This document shows, piece after piece, positions 32,969 to 44,490 of a stretch of DNA of 64,000 nucleotides. The stretch is from the NCBI GenBank assembly GCA_027946365.1, contig JAPEUQ010000006.1, forward strand, positions 744,001 through 808,000, given 5' to 3'. Position 1 is the first letter of the stretch. Each line of letters begins with the position of its first letter. A model generated the notes under the pieces. That model worked only from the letters and a program-made list of their open reading frames with translations. It did no database searches and was not told where the DNA came from. The stretch is from Kalmusia sp. IMI 367209 (lineage: Eukaryota > Ascomycota > Dothideomycetes > Pleosporales > Didymosphaeriaceae). Position numbers and translations under genes: made by a program.

Positions 32969-33343
32969 GGCATAGATTAGATTTATGGCATTTGAGATGA
33001 TAACTTGATTCGAACGAATAGATTATGGATGTTAGCACGGATACTTCTTGCCCAAAATTCCTGTTGCATATATGGACCACAGTAGTAGTTGCCCATATAC
33101 GCAGCCTGGTACCGAGGCAGAATGTAGCCTCGGCTAGACGACCAAAAGTATGCATGATGGGTACTGATCTACAGTGCATGACTACGAAAAGTAATGTAAG
33201 CTTAAGCGAACAGTGAAGTCGGAGCAAGTGTGCGGGGTCCAACGAGGCAAGTCTAGCCGAGCAGAGTCATAGCTCCCAAACTTTCTTACCCTCTTCACTA
33301 GATTTCCCCACCATAAATCCTCCACACACAACAGCTACACAAC
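32969..33343. other. Divergent promoter between MCT-like gene and SEN54
   Basis: A 375-base region at the accessory/core boundary. A C-rich leader (33283-33340) precedes the SEN54 start. No other element is evident. Confidence 0.5.
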
Positions 33344-34615
33344 ATGGCTGACGAAGACGAAGACCTCTCGCACCTGCGCGCCCCCTCTCCCGCCGATGCT
33401 GATGACCCTGAAGAGCAGACCCTCGACTACGGCGCGGCCTTCGCCAAAATAGCCAACAGTAGCGATGGCACTCTCAGCCTCCCAAAACGCGGCGAAAAAG
33501 ACTTCGAATCGCATTCGACCAGCCTCCAGCTCTCTAAGCTCGACGCCTCGCGCCTCGCCATGCACAACGTCCTCTCGTGGCAGCGCACCCATACGCAAAA
33601 AAACCACATTCCCGCTATGTACGACTCGGCCTCTAATATGGCTTACGTGAACAAGCCCAAGACAAGCATGTTCCTGACAATGGGACGGAGCAAGGGCGGG
33701 AAAGAGTGGTTGCTACCCGAGGAAGCGCTGTTCTTGATTGAGAGGGGGAGTGTGGATTGTCGCTGGCCCGTGAAGGAAGGCGAATTGGGGGAGGAAGAAG
33801 ACGTAGGGAAGATGGAGGTCGGCGCGCCTATGAGCTTACAGGGAGCATATGCGGCGTTTTTGGGGTATGAAGAGGGCGTTGGTGGAAAATTGACGATGGA
33901 GATGTACACAGTGTACTCCGGGCTTAAGAGATCTGGATATGTCGTGTTCAGACACGGGAGCTGGGATGATGATCGCGCAGAACTTCAGCCGCTTGTGCCG
34001 AAGGCGCAAGAGCAGGACAAGAGCAAAGGAGGATACTGGACGCGTTTCTTTGCGGAAGTCTGGCGCCGCATAAGCCAACCTTCGTATGCGGTTCCGCAGC
34101 AGAATATGGCATATGGTCCGCTGGTTAGACCTGGACTCTACAGGTCCTACGCCGACATCTACCGCCTTTTGTCTCTGATCCCATCACATGATCGAGCCGC
34201 ACCGCCGACTTTCACACTCCCACCTAACCCAGACAACCCCTTCCGCATTCACTTCGATGTGTGGAAAACAAGCGGTAGCCAACGCTTCCGCAAGTCGAAT
34301 CGCCCGCCCCCCGACTTCCGCATCTGTGTCATCAACGCACGTGAATCATCTATCCCTACAGCTGCCCAGCTCAACGACTTACTCGCTACGGTACCAGATG
34401 ACGGACCAAAGGCCGGCGCGCAAATCATGCAAAAGTTGAAGCAGGGCGAACGGAATGTATTGCTTGCTGTAGTCGATAATGGCATCCCGAGTTATATTAG
34501 GGTCGCAGACGTGGACTTCAGCAAAGAAAAGGTCTATGAGAGATCGACGAGGGGCGGGAAGGGAAAGGGTGGCAGAGGTGGGAGAGGAGGACGGGGTAGA
34601 GGCAGGGGAAGATGA
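33344..34615 (+). CDS. SEN54: tRNA-splicing endonuclease subunit Sen54
   Basis: A single exon of 423 codons. The N-terminal half carries the Sen54 domain: EWLLPEEALFLIERGSVDC, PMSLQGAYAAFLG and YTVYSGLKRSGYVVFRHGSW. Sen54 is a structural subunit of the heterotetrameric endonuclease (Sen2, Sen34, Sen15, Sen54) that cuts introns from pre-tRNAs; it pairs with Sen2 and has no catalytic triad of its own. The C-terminal half has the fungal-type FHVWK-like segment (RIHFDVWKTSGS) and a proline-rich PPPDFRICVINARE block. The last 30 residues are a GRGGRG-type tract, an RNA-binding-like tail. It opens the conserved core block of the window. Confidence 0.9.
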   Translation: MADEDEDLSHLRAPSPADADDPEEQTLDYGAAFAKIANSSDGTLSLPKRGEKDFESHSTSLQLSKLDASRLAMHNVLSWQRTHTQKNHIPAMYDSASNMAYVNKPKTSMFLTMGRSKGGKEWLLPEEALFLIERGSVDCRWPVKEGELGEEEDVGKMEVGAPMSLQGAYAAFLGYEEGVGGKLTMEMYTVYSGLKRSGYVVFRHGSWDDDRAELQPLVPKAQEQDKSKGGYWTRFFAEVWRRISQPSYAVPQQNMAYGPLVRPGLYRSYADIYRLLSLIPSHDRAAPPTFTLPPNPDNPFRIHFDVWKTSGSQRFRKSNRPPPDFRICVINARESSIPTAAQLNDLLATVPDDGPKAGAQIMQKLKQGERNVLLAVVDNGIPSYIRVADVDFSKEKVYERSTRGGKGKGGRGGRGGRGRGRGR

Positions 34616-35068
34616 AGAGGTGCTTCAAGGTGATGTGGATTGAACAAGACTTTCGCAAACGAAGAGAAGGAAGCTTTTAGCTGAGCCATAACGTCTCAGA
34701 TCTTGAGACGATCGAATCCCGCGAGATGGGCGTATGCTCGCCTGAGCTCACTTCGAGGACAAATCACGCGCCACCGACCTGCTGTATAAAGCATTCCTCG
34801 AATAGAGGTGCAGCCGAGCGCAGATCTGAGGGCAGGGGAAATTGAAGGATGAGGTGAGAAGATGCCTGACTGCACGTCGCACCAAAGGCCGATTCGAGCA
34901 GTACGAAAACGCCTAGACGGCCTGCGCAGATTCGTACAATATTTCCAAAGCGAAGCGAGTAGCTACCAAGTAGCACATCAAAATATTTCGAACACACACA
35001 ATAGATCGATCCCGATGAATGTATTTGTATTCGCCTTGTCGCCCCCTCTTTCCTCCTCTCCCCCCGCA
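34616..35068. other. Convergent 3' intergenic region
   Basis: Both neighbours end here, so the 453 bases hold their 3' UTRs and terminators. No distinct signal stood out. Confidence 0.5.
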
Positions 35069-36153
35069 TCACGCCAGTTTCCCCGGCACAAAAGGCAACC
35101 CAGCACTCAAACCCCCATCCACCGCCCACGCCTGTCCATTTACATAACTCGCCTCGTCGCTCCCCAACCACAAGACCGCCCTCGCAATCTCATCCGCGAT
35201 ACCGCCCCTCCTCGTCGGATTCAGCTGCCCGATCTTTCCCTCGCTCCCCCGCGCTCTCGCAGCATCGTACGTGCTCTTTGTCATGCCCGTCTCGATCAGC
35301 CCGGGACACACGGCATTACACCGGATGCCCGTACCGGAGAGCTGGTACGCGCACGTCTGCATGAGGGAGATGACTGCAGCTTTGGAAGCGGCATAGTCTG
35401 TGGGCCCAGCATTAGAGCGCAGGCCCGCGACGGAGGCTGTGGCGATTATGCTCCCCGCAGGGTAGGGTTTATCCGTGCTCGTCTTGAGCATAGCTCTTGA
35501 AGCGAATTTGGCAGCGAGGAAGACGGAGAGCGCGTTCGTCCGCATCATCTTCATGAAGCCCTCTGTGTCCTCCTCCCAGAACACCTTCCTACTGCTTATC
35601 CCTGCGTTCGCGAAGAAGATATCTAGCCTGCTGTACTTGTCCAGCGCTTCCTGGCAGATGGACTGCACCGAGGATTCATCTGCCGCGTCGAAGGTGCGCG
35701 TGTGAATCTCTACGCCGGGATATAATGACTCGAGTTCGCGCTTGTGCGTCGCGAGGTGTGTGGAGGCGAAGTCGCAGAGGAAAATCGCTTTCGCGCCGTG
35801 CCGCGCGAACTGGTGGACGCTTGCGCGGCCGATGCCGATGGGGGAGTTCGCGCCTGCATTCCCCGTCCGTTAGCACAGACATGTCCATTGCATAGAATAA
35901 TCTAGAGGAGAGTAGCATACCAGTTACGATGATCACTTTACCCTTCACGCGCCTGCATGTCACCTGTCAGTGAACGTCCCAATGCTGTGCATCTAGCTTC
36001 GAGAAGCAGGGAAGTACAAAATACTGACTTGTCACCTAGATCCCCAGCTATGCTCCTCACCCTAGGTATATCTTCAAAGGACCCCGGATCTGGCAACCCC
36101 TCGGCGAGCTCTCTGCTGAGCGCTTGCTGTTTGACCTTGGGATCAGCCGGCAT
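35069..36153 (-). CDS. Short-chain dehydrogenase/reductase
   Basis: Three exons, 36153-36029, 35952-35921 and 35853-35069, give 313 aa. The middle exon is only 32 nt and encodes the start of the Rossmann fold; the NAD(P)-binding TGANSPIGIG motif is split by intron 2. The NAG motif (NAGISS), the serine in ATASVAGL and the YAASK active-site pair follow at normal spacing. CNAVCPGLIETGMT is the standard post-catalytic block and NGQAWAVDGG closes the fold. It oxidises or reduces a small hydroxyl/keto substrate that cannot be deduced. The N-terminal 40 residues (MPADPKVKQQALSRELAEGL) are an extension seen in some fungal members. Introns of 76 and 67 nt are slightly longer than elsewhere. Confidence 0.9.
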
Positions 36154-36858
36154 TTTGGACGACGCAATTCAAATAGGGTGGTAGATATGGATCCAAGAGA
36201 GGTACTCGAGCGGTGGGAAGAGTGCAGAGAGGAAGAACGTTCGTCGGGGGAAGCAAGTCGTGTGTTGGGGAGGGGTGCGGAGTTAGCCCAGCGGAGATTC
36301 CTAGCTGGAACAAAAACCTGGGGTAAGGCAAAGATGCCGAGGTAACTTCGGGTTCGCCGAGCGGACGTCACTACACTGCACCAACTTCGTACCATTGTAC
36401 GAAACAAGTCGTTGAACATAAGACATTGAAAAAGGCATTGCTTAGAAGCATGGTATGGATTAAATATGCACTAGAATTAGAAGCTCTACGATCATGCTCT
36501 AAAAGTACAAAATGCCACCAATGCAATCCGTTTCCTTCCAAATGCCTCCCCCCAGATCCGAACGAGAAAAAAAAAACAACGCCGGTCATGCCCAATTCAA
36601 TGCTACAATCTCGCTTTGACAAGCCACCCGCCCCAGGACAATAAACGACAAATTCGTACGGCGGAAAGAAAAAGTAGCAGATTGACTTTGTCTTGCTCAA
36701 AACGCCAGACACAGAGTCCCTGGTCCAGAAAATTCATGAAGAACGAGACGTGACAGGAAAGGGTACTCCCGTGATATGCGAACGCCATGCTGCGGTAAAA
36801 CGTCCAAAAAGCCGGCCTTTTTCTCTATATGTTGAATTCCAATTTTGTATGCTGCAGC
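36154..36858. other. Intergenic region, KCS1 3' flank and SDR promoter
   Basis: About 700 bases. A ten-A run lies at 36567-36576. The rest is unremarkable and has no supported ORF. Confidence 0.5.
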
Positions 36859-39800
36859 TTAGAAGCTGACGTATCCAGTGTCATGATTACTTGGTGCGTC
36901 TAGCCATCCAGGGCCAGTAGCACCAATGCTGGGCTCATGATGATTGTCTCGTGACATCCCTTCGCCTTCTCCCCTCTCGACCCAATCCTTCTCGTTGATG
37001 TCACGAAATATGCGTTGGAAGTAAAGCCGGAGCGACCGCAATCCACGAAGGTAGCCCCTATCAACACCTTCTGGGTCGTGAGGTGGGCATGGTACTGTAT
37101 CGGGCAGTGGATCTTCAGCGGTGACGCAGTTCGCGAAATCGACGATCTTCAGTTTGATATCTGATGCCCCCTTTGGAGCAGGGTTAGACGTGGGCGGAAG
37201 AGAATTTGCGGACAGGGTAATGTCCTCATTACTTGAACTAGACAGGCCATTCGATAGTGATGGCTTTTCTTTATCCTTCTGTTCTCCTTCACCGCGATCG
37301 TAGAGCATAAGAAGACTGCTAGCGTAGAACCGATAACCCGGTAAGCCGCGGATGATTCTCTCCAATGCGCTGATCTTCTCCAAGATTATAGGTATCTGTT
37401 TCAAGGCTGCTTTATATCCAGTGCCGTCCCAGAAGAATCGTTTCAGAGCATCCTGGAACTCTTTCCCTGCTTTCAGATCTCGACCGAAATACTTGTCCTC
37501 AAATACATAGCTTTGCGTTTTGACGTTCCAAATTTGCATGCCGCAAACCCGAACACCAAGCTCTCGACTCGTTGTCATCTGGCATTTGCGGCGCTGCGAA
37601 CGTTGTTTTTTTTTCGTCAGCTTCAATTCCATATTGTCTGGTTCCCATCTTTAGGTCGAGCACACAAGGCTTCGACATGCCCGCCGTAAGGTCTTCAAGG
37701 AGCAGGAAATGCTGTACACGCTCATCAGGCTGCTGCTGGGCTTCATTCGGATTGGAGGGCTCCTCTGTTGCGGGCGGAATCCTGCCTTTCGGTATCACTG
37801 GCGCCGGTAGCATGGTAGCTTCTGAAGCATGATTTGAACGTGGCGAAGCTCCTTGATCCCAAACCTGATCCTTGTCGCGGCTGTCCTGCTGTCGTGATCT
37901 TGCGTCTTCATCCATTGCAAAGACTTCTTCTTCTCCATCGCCACCGTAGCCGTCTTCTTCGTAATATTCTAAAGGTGCTCTGCGGTTCGTATCTACCCCG
38001 CATGGCCTACGTGTGAGTCCACCTCCAGAATGACGACGTCGTGAAGTTGCGGCTGGGGGTAATTCAAGGTTATCTTGCGCGAGGTGAGCGGCTTCGTGAG
38101 GAAGACTACCGCTGGCTGATCTCGACATCTGGCGATGAGCTTCAGCTTTTAAGACCTGTTTGCGTGTCGACTCTTCATGCATAGTAATCTCCGAAATGTC
38201 GGCACTGTTCCTACGCAATGAAGGTACAGAGTTCATCATCCCGTGTGGGTCTGCTCTTTGATCGGTGGGGTAAACTATTATGGTGATGATGACGATGGCG
38301 ATGATGGATTGTTGGTGGAGCAAATACTTGGCGTAGCACCTCTTCTTGGAGTTTCCTATTGATGGTGGTCACACCCCAACTGCTTTGCTGTCGTAGGGGA
38401 GGACGTTCGGTGGTCTCCATGGCTGAGAAGCCAACATCACTCTGATTCCTTCGATGGTACTGTGAACCAAGCGATGAACCAGTCCAGGGGTCTGGCGTAG
38501 CAGAGCGTGGGGGCATGCGGAAAAGGTTCTCGGGTATGATGTGCCGATTGTTCTCGAAGATGACTTGAGGTACTGCCGTAATCTGCTGCGAGTGACTGAC
38601 TATCCTAGGCTGTTCTTCACTCGCCTTATCTTGGTTAGTGAAATCAGAATCCGGTTTAGAGGTCGCATCCGTATTCGTTTGCGTGACGGTGTCTGTTTTA
38701 GATCTGTCCTTTGTTTTCTTACGCTTAGGGGCTTTGCGGTAAGTAACATTGAGAACACCGATATACCTAAATTGATAGCATAGCATTAGCAAAATAGACC
38801 AACAAGGAGGGTACGCAGAATGGGCGGAGTGATCTTTGCTGACGTCTCAGCTACAAACAGCTTAATGTTTGGTAGTCGCCGTACCTTGGGAGGAACTCCA
38901 ATAGCTCCGGATGCTGTCGCTCGACCGTTTCGTAAAACTCATTCTCCCGATTGTTGAGTTGCTTGCAGACTGCTCGTCTAGAGAAGCGGTATACCGTTGT
39001 GTGACCACCAACTTGGTGGTCGTACGGTTTCAATTCTACCGCACCAAGGGGTGCAGGCGGCTGAATGGGCGCAACGGGCTTTTTCTCGTGCTTGCGCGAC
39101 GTCGCGGTGGGCGTTGTACCTAGATCGTCAGTTGCACTAGAGTCATAGTCATGCAGCGAATGTGACGACTCTGCTAGCGAATCGTATTCGGACTCAGCCG
39201 AGGTCGTTGCATCAGTAGGCGCAGAAGCCAGCGACGTGCTGTCATCCTGCTTTAGAGAAGAAGTCGTTTGGATGTCACCATGCAGGCATTGATTTGTATC
39301 TTGGGACTTTAAGGAGATTTCTACCTCTTCTGGGGTCTTTACAACCTCGTCCTTCGCCCATCCCTTAGGTCCCTTGCCTGCACTGATGGAACTTAGCCTC
39401 CGAACGGACTCATATTCTGTTTTCCGAATATCATCTTCTTTTGGTAAGGCTTCGGGTGATTTTAGCTGCCGATGAGGAAAATAAAGGGCCGATGATATCT
39501 GTTCTCTCTCAGACTCATCTTCATCTGAACCAGGCGAGTGTTCTGAGCTTTCGTCGCGTGAAGCTTGGAAATAATCAATAGCCTCATGCACGTGGGGTGT
39601 CCGAGCTTTGGCCGCATGTGCACGGAGTTTCTCGGCTGCAGCTGTTGGGAGACTTTTCGAAAACGACGATCCACGCAAACTACCGGGTGTGAGATTGTGA
39701 AAGCTGCGGATCTCCTCCAAAAGCCGTGCTGGAAGTTCGTGCGCGTGGCCTGCTTCATCGACACTGAATTGTATACTCCCATCCCCGAGGTCGGCATTGG

Positions 39801-40824
39801 TAGTAGCTTCGAAATATGAAGTTGTGGGACCGTTGTAGGGCGACTGGGCGGCGGACGAGGCACGGGACGCCCTCTGGATTTGGTCGGCCAACACACTTGT
39901 AGGTGGTCGCGCACCATCCTCTTCGTGCAGACTTTGCAGCACTGGACGACGTTCCTTCCCACGGCCTTCGCGCTTCTTTTGTTCTTCTGCAGCATCATTC
40001 TCTTTGAACACGCGCAAATAGTGGCTCGCTTTCCGGCTCCGCGCGGCTGCAGGTGCTTCAGTCTTTGCTAACGTAGCTTCGATTTTCTTATCAACGTGAC
40101 CATCCCTTCTTTGCGTATGCCCACCATGGTGGAGGTACGGCTCGGCGTTACCCACACGCCACATTCGGTTCTTGAGTCTCTCAACTGTATTTTCCGATTC
40201 TGCCATGGTATTGTCTAACGAGGTGGGATTCTGAATGACGTCGGGCGGGGTGGTAGGCCGATGCACCGGCGAATCAACGGGACTCATAAACGGGGGCGGA
40301 CTCTCGCCTGGGCCGTTGGACGCCATGTCTGTCTTGTGTCTCATAGTCGAATTGAAGCGTGCGGACAGCAAGCTCTGGTGCTCTCTGACAGTAGAGGGCA
40401 GTGGTTGGGAATGTTGGTGACGGGTGATATGGGTAGCTGTCAGTCTTTGCGGCGGTGGAACTGCGGCGGCCATGACGGGGCTGCGCTCATCAGAAGCATT
40501 GTCGTTTGTGTCTGCTGTGCGAGCGGGCGTGCGGGGAGACGGCGCTGGACTATCTGACGGCAGGTACGTGGTTGCGAAGATGCTATCGCGCTCCGACAGC
40601 TGGGGCTGGTCGACCGACGGCGTCCACAGGCGGTTCAATGCCAGCGGCGCTGTTTTGGAGCGGCCAGTCTGCGAGAGGCTTTTGGGCGTCACCTCACGGG
40701 TAGGCGAGGAGCTCTGCGCGTCTCCATGGCCGGGGGTCTGCGGCGCATTTGACCTCACCGATGAGGAGGGCGAGGTGCTTCTCGGGGCGTGCAAGGGCGG
40801 TGACATGGAGACGACATTGGTCAA
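36859..40824 (-). CDS. KCS1: Inositol hexakisphosphate kinase Kcs1, frame broken at two mononucleotide sites
   Basis: Exon 1 spans 40824-38885 and exon 2 spans 38766-36859, with a 118-nt intron between LPR and [11 protein letters not shown]. Length after allowing for the breaks is about 1,281 aa. The first 600 residues are a disordered Ser/Thr-rich arm. The IP kinase core shows the PxxxDxKxG motif ([14 protein letters not shown]), the SSLLMLYD motif and KIVDFANC near the C-terminus, which together bind ATP and the inositol phosphate. The enzyme makes 5-diphosphoinositol pentakisphosphate, acting in phosphate sensing and vacuole biology. Breaks: one surplus base near the CCC/GGG runs at 38240-38249, after a His-rich stretch, and one in the nine-T run 37606-37614. 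Both are within otherwise conserved sequence, so base-calling error is favoured. Confidence 0.88.
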
Positions 40825-41952
40825 GCCGCGGAGCAGGCACGGAAGCAGGTGCGTGGCAGAGCGTTTGGCAGATAATGGCGGACGGGCAGCAGGGAACGTC
40901 AGGGCCAGGAAGGCGGTCGTTGGGCGCGCGGGCTAGTTACACGGCGGGACGAGTGCCGCGGCGGCTTAACGTGTGTGCGAGCCGGGGCGTCGGAGTGGTG
41001 CGCTGTCGACGGAGACGCAGAGAGAGGGATTGCTGAGGCCAACGAGCGGCGCGCGAGACCCACGTTCTCGATGTGTGGACGAGGCCTCTCTCGCAGCGGT
41101 GGCGCAGATATTACACCAAGCGAGCCTTGCCGATGACGTCTGGCTTTCGCCCAACACTGCTAGCGTAACGGGCCGTCTGTGAGAACCGCCGTGTGCGCAG
41201 GCGCTGCAGTATCAAAGAGCTGTCTCGTCGCCGCGAACGCGAAATGTTTGAAGATATTATATTGTCTCGCTACGAAGCTGCTGTGCGGGCAGGGAAGGCG
41301 CTGCCGACCACGGTGCTCTTGCCAAGCCTTGTGCCTTGAGCAGGCGCGTCCGTGCGCTGGTGGTGCGGAAGCATCATTGCACAGGCGATTTACGTGACAC
41401 GCACCGTGGATCGTGAGGCTCGAACAGTTGCGCCGGGCACAGACGTACCGCTATACCACCTCTTGCCCAACGTGATCATACACCACCGCCAATTGGTCTC
41501 GTTGTCGTTGCGTTCATCATTACCTCCTTACTCATTCACCAGCGACTACGATTCAAGCTAATCCCTGGCCCCAGCCCCGACTCGTGTACCAACACAGGTG
41601 CTCCCCGTCGGGCCGTCGTTTGCTGCTTCAGTTCCAGCCCAACCTGTACCGCCGTTTGACCTTTCCAGCCCATGCGCAATCCCAACTGATATCAACCGTA
41701 TCAGGCCTCTGCAGGGCGCTGCAAAATACCCGGCGCTCTTCGTCCTTATCGTCCAATCAATCCGGAACGTGGGCTCTTCACCGCAAGAGAGTGCCACAGC
41801 ACCATGCAAGGAGCCGTACTTCCCGCATTAGATATCTGGATCCCACCAACGTGCCCTACCCAAGAGATATCAAGAGCCGGAGAACAGTGTAAGACCACGT
41901 GTTCGTCCAGTGCTAACTTCATAATCACTAGCATAGCATTGTACGCTAACAC
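40825..41952. other. KCS1 upstream region
   Basis: About 1.1 kb between two minus-strand genes, holding the KCS1 promoter and the 3' flank of the next gene. It is GC-rich at 40900-41130. Scattered short ORFs show no protein character. A 5' leader intron is possible but not demonstrable. Confidence 0.5.
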
Positions 41953-44490
41953 TCAGGTCTTGCCGTTCAGATTGAGCAAAAAGCGATCGGTAAAATCGAG
42001 ATCACTATTCGGCCTTGGATCGTCCAAGGAGGTTGGAAATTCTAATTGAGGGAGTTCCACGGCCTTGGCTGTGGATTTAGATCGTCGGGGCGTAGAGTCC
42101 TGCGACCCCTTCTCTGATTGTGAGCCCAGAAAAGACACCCGGTTCTTTTCCTTGAGAGGCACTCGCTCCGATGGTGTAGGGCTCTTAGCGCCGTTCTGGT
42201 GGCTATCATGACCGTCTTGCCCACCACTCGCGAACACTGAAAACCTCAAATTGCTCGTCTGTGGTCTTGTAGATTTTTTAACAGTACTGAATGCGAATGG
42301 CGACGCCGCAGCAAAGAGGTCCTGTGTGCTGATCGACATATCTCGTATCGAAGCCTCGTGAGGGCAGTCTTCCTCAAGCGCAGCATTGAACTGATGAAAA
42401 GGAGTGATTGCCGGACTGGGTATATCTGGATTCTGCTGCAGTATGTCATCTTGGGGTTGGAACCATGAAGCCGGTTGATCTGTTGCCACCGCTGGCACGG
42501 TACCTTCTTGGAATTCCATTCGAGCGAGCATCAGTGCGGCCTGTGTTGATATTCCCGATGTTCGACGAGATTTGTAACTATCCTGCAGCTCTTGAGGACT
42601 TCGTGGTACGGTATACACGTCAGGACGTCTTGATTTTCGAGAAAGTCTGAATCCTTGCGGAGACATTTCTACGGTGGGGGTCGGTCTACCGTCAAGGGGT
42701 TTGTTCATAGCATGAAGCTCTTGATGGGCTGCTTCTGTATTTGATTGATTCTCGATAACAGCTGGAGAGTCTAACGTGTGAAGCCGGGGGTTTAATTTGG
42801 ATGAACATATTATCTGCTTTGTCTCGCCAACTTTCCTGTACGTGAAGCCAGTTGAAGAAGCAAATGTGGGCGAAGCAACGTGGTTATGGCGTGCACCAAA
42901 CGCAGTATCCTTTGTAGACTTTCTTTTCTTAGACATTCTGCGATCCGAACGTGACGACGATCCACCCTGCCCACACTTCTTCACAGATGCGTGAATATCC
43001 TCTCTCAAAACTCGTCGCACTGGATCTGTGGTCAATGCGGGTGCTTGGTGGTCCTCCAGAATTTGATCATTAGTAATAGCTCGACGATGTTCTGAATACG
43101 TAAAATCGTCATCTGGCGCATACACTTCACGTTCCGAAATGCAACTCCCCCGCTCCGTTGGTGCTGGATGCACTGTGTCGTTACTCTGGCTGCTCTTTCT
43201 ATTTCGTGAGGTAGCGTTAATTGGTGTGAAGCTAGGTGCGACGTAAGCATTGCTGGAACCGACCGCAACCGGACTGTGCTTTGGCACATCCATAGGAAAT
43301 CCCACAAAATCTCTTCTTCGTATAGCCTTTGAGATAGTACTGTCCGATGTTACTGAGACTGCTGCCTTTGGTGCATCTGCGTATTCAGCGGCGTCAGTGG
43401 TTGGCTCAATTGAAGGGGTACGCTTCCTCTTCGATGAGTCACCATTCTTCATGCCTTGTTGTAGAATCTCGGTCGGCTTCGCATGCGAAGTAATGACCAT
43501 CGAAGCTGGAGCACTTGACTTGCATTCGGGCTCCAGTGCCGCGTTATCTCCTGGTCCTGAATGTGGCACGTTCAGAGGTTGTCTTGGCGAAGCAAGCCGA
43601 AGCCGTCCATTCCCATCCACTCGTTTATACCCGTGTCGAGTACGTGTAGGCGAAGGATCGCTGTTGCCACTCGTAGACTTTCCAAAACCTACAGATTTCA
43701 AAGACGGGCGTCGTAACCAGGATGCGTTAGTTTTGGAAGCACAATCAGCAGCGAAAGATTGATCGGGGTCTATGCTGAAGAATTCTGTAGCCCCCGAGTG
43801 ATCTTGTTGCAAGGTCGGAGGTTCATGGTGGTTGTCTTCTGGTGGCAGAACACTATCTTGAGCGATTAATGGTCCACGCGAAGTCTCCAGAGACGGCATG
43901 GATGACAACGACTTCGTCAGATTCGTTTTGGACTCCCTGATCGGTTTCTGGGTAGCGCTTGCATGCGTAGTCCTCGATGTTGCCCTCCCTCCAACATTAA
44001 CCGAACGCACAGCTTCCTTCTTCGTCCTCTCCAAGGGTGCTTGTGTCCAAGGGTTCTTCCAGCCATTATCGAAGGGACCTCGGAGCTGCGCAGATAGAAT
44101 CAGCGGCACTCGGCCCAATTTTATGTATTGGTTCGCAATCTTCTCTATGCGCATCTGCTTCCTGAGTCCTCGCCCAACATCCTCTTCTGCGTTTGCTTCA
44201 GGCTCGATGACATGTTCGGATTGGAGGGGTATCGGTTTGGTGTTTGTCACATTTCTGATCTGGGCATGCAATCTGGGCATCGTGCGTGCTCGTCTGTTGG
44301 TTCGGACGGTCGTGGAAGCAGCGTCGGAAAATCGAGCTTGTGCTAGGGTCAAGACGCGGGTCAGCTTGTTCAATGATCTAACAGCCGTAGAGGAGTATAC
44401 CAGGGTTCGTCCGTTTGTGAAGGTCGAAGCGGGGTCGAGTCGTAGAAATGTGTGCGCAGGTGTGGTTCTTGCATGGCGGTTGTCTCTCAA
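41953..44490 (-). CDS. Conserved disordered fungal protein, function unknown
   Basis: One uninterrupted frame of 845 codons. The first ATG is at 44490, but a downstream ATG at 44280 (MPRLHAQIRNVTNTKPI) begins the better-organised part and may be the real start. A compact block LRKQMRIEKIANQYIKLGRV continuing to LRGPFDNGWKNPW (about residues 108-150) is the only segment I recognise as conserved across filamentous ascomycetes. The rest is Ser/Thr/Pro-rich with many basic patches, suggesting a nuclear or scaffold protein regulated by phosphorylation. The end LDFTDRFLLNLNGKT looks like a short conserved helix. It is divergent from CDC11 with only 421 bases between the first ATGs. Confidence 0.65.
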   Translation of the reverse strand: MRDNRHARTTPAHTFLRLDPASTFTNGRTLVYSSTAVRSLNKLTRVLTLAQARFSDAASTTVRTNRRARTMPRLHAQIRNVTNTKPIPLQSEHVIEPEANAEEDVGRGLRKQMRIEKIANQYIKLGRVPLILSAQLRGPFDNGWKNPWTQAPLERTKKEAVRSVNVGGRATSRTTHASATQKPIRESKTNLTKSLSSMPSLETSRGPLIAQDSVLPPEDNHHEPPTLQQDHSGATEFFSIDPDQSFAADCASKTNASWLRRPSLKSVGFGKSTSGNSDPSPTRTRHGYKRVDGNGRLRLASPRQPLNVPHSGPGDNAALEPECKSSAPASMVITSHAKPTEILQQGMKNGDSSKRKRTPSIEPTTDAAEYADAPKAAVSVTSDSTISKAIRRRDFVGFPMDVPKHSPVAVGSSNAYVAPSFTPINATSRNRKSSQSNDTVHPAPTERGSCISEREVYAPDDDFTYSEHRRAITNDQILEDHQAPALTTDPVRRVLREDIHASVKKCGQGGSSSRSDRRMSKKRKSTKDTAFGARHNHVASPTFASSTGFTYRKVGETKQIICSSKLNPRLHTLDSPAVIENQSNTEAAHQELHAMNKPLDGRPTPTVEMSPQGFRLSRKSRRPDVYTVPRSPQELQDSYKSRRTSGISTQAALMLARMEFQEGTVPAVATDQPASWFQPQDDILQQNPDIPSPAITPFHQFNAALEEDCPHEASIRDMSISTQDLFAAASPFAFSTVKKSTRPQTSNLRFSVFASGGQDGHDSHQNGAKSPTPSERVPLKEKNRVSFLGSQSEKGSQDSTPRRSKSTAKAVELPQLEFPTSLDDPRPNSDLDFTDRFLLNLNGKT

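Noticed and set aside
34690..34760. tRNA-like GATCGAATCCCGCG string
   Set aside because: No cloverleaf arms or acceptor stem could be paired around it.
34862..35500. 212-codon plus-strand ORF
   Set aside because: It is the antisense shadow of the SDR gene.
38270..38370. A 100-nt intron in Kcs1 that would repair the first frame break
   Set aside because: It would remove the conserved [13 protein letters not shown] segment, and its GTGTGA donor is poor.
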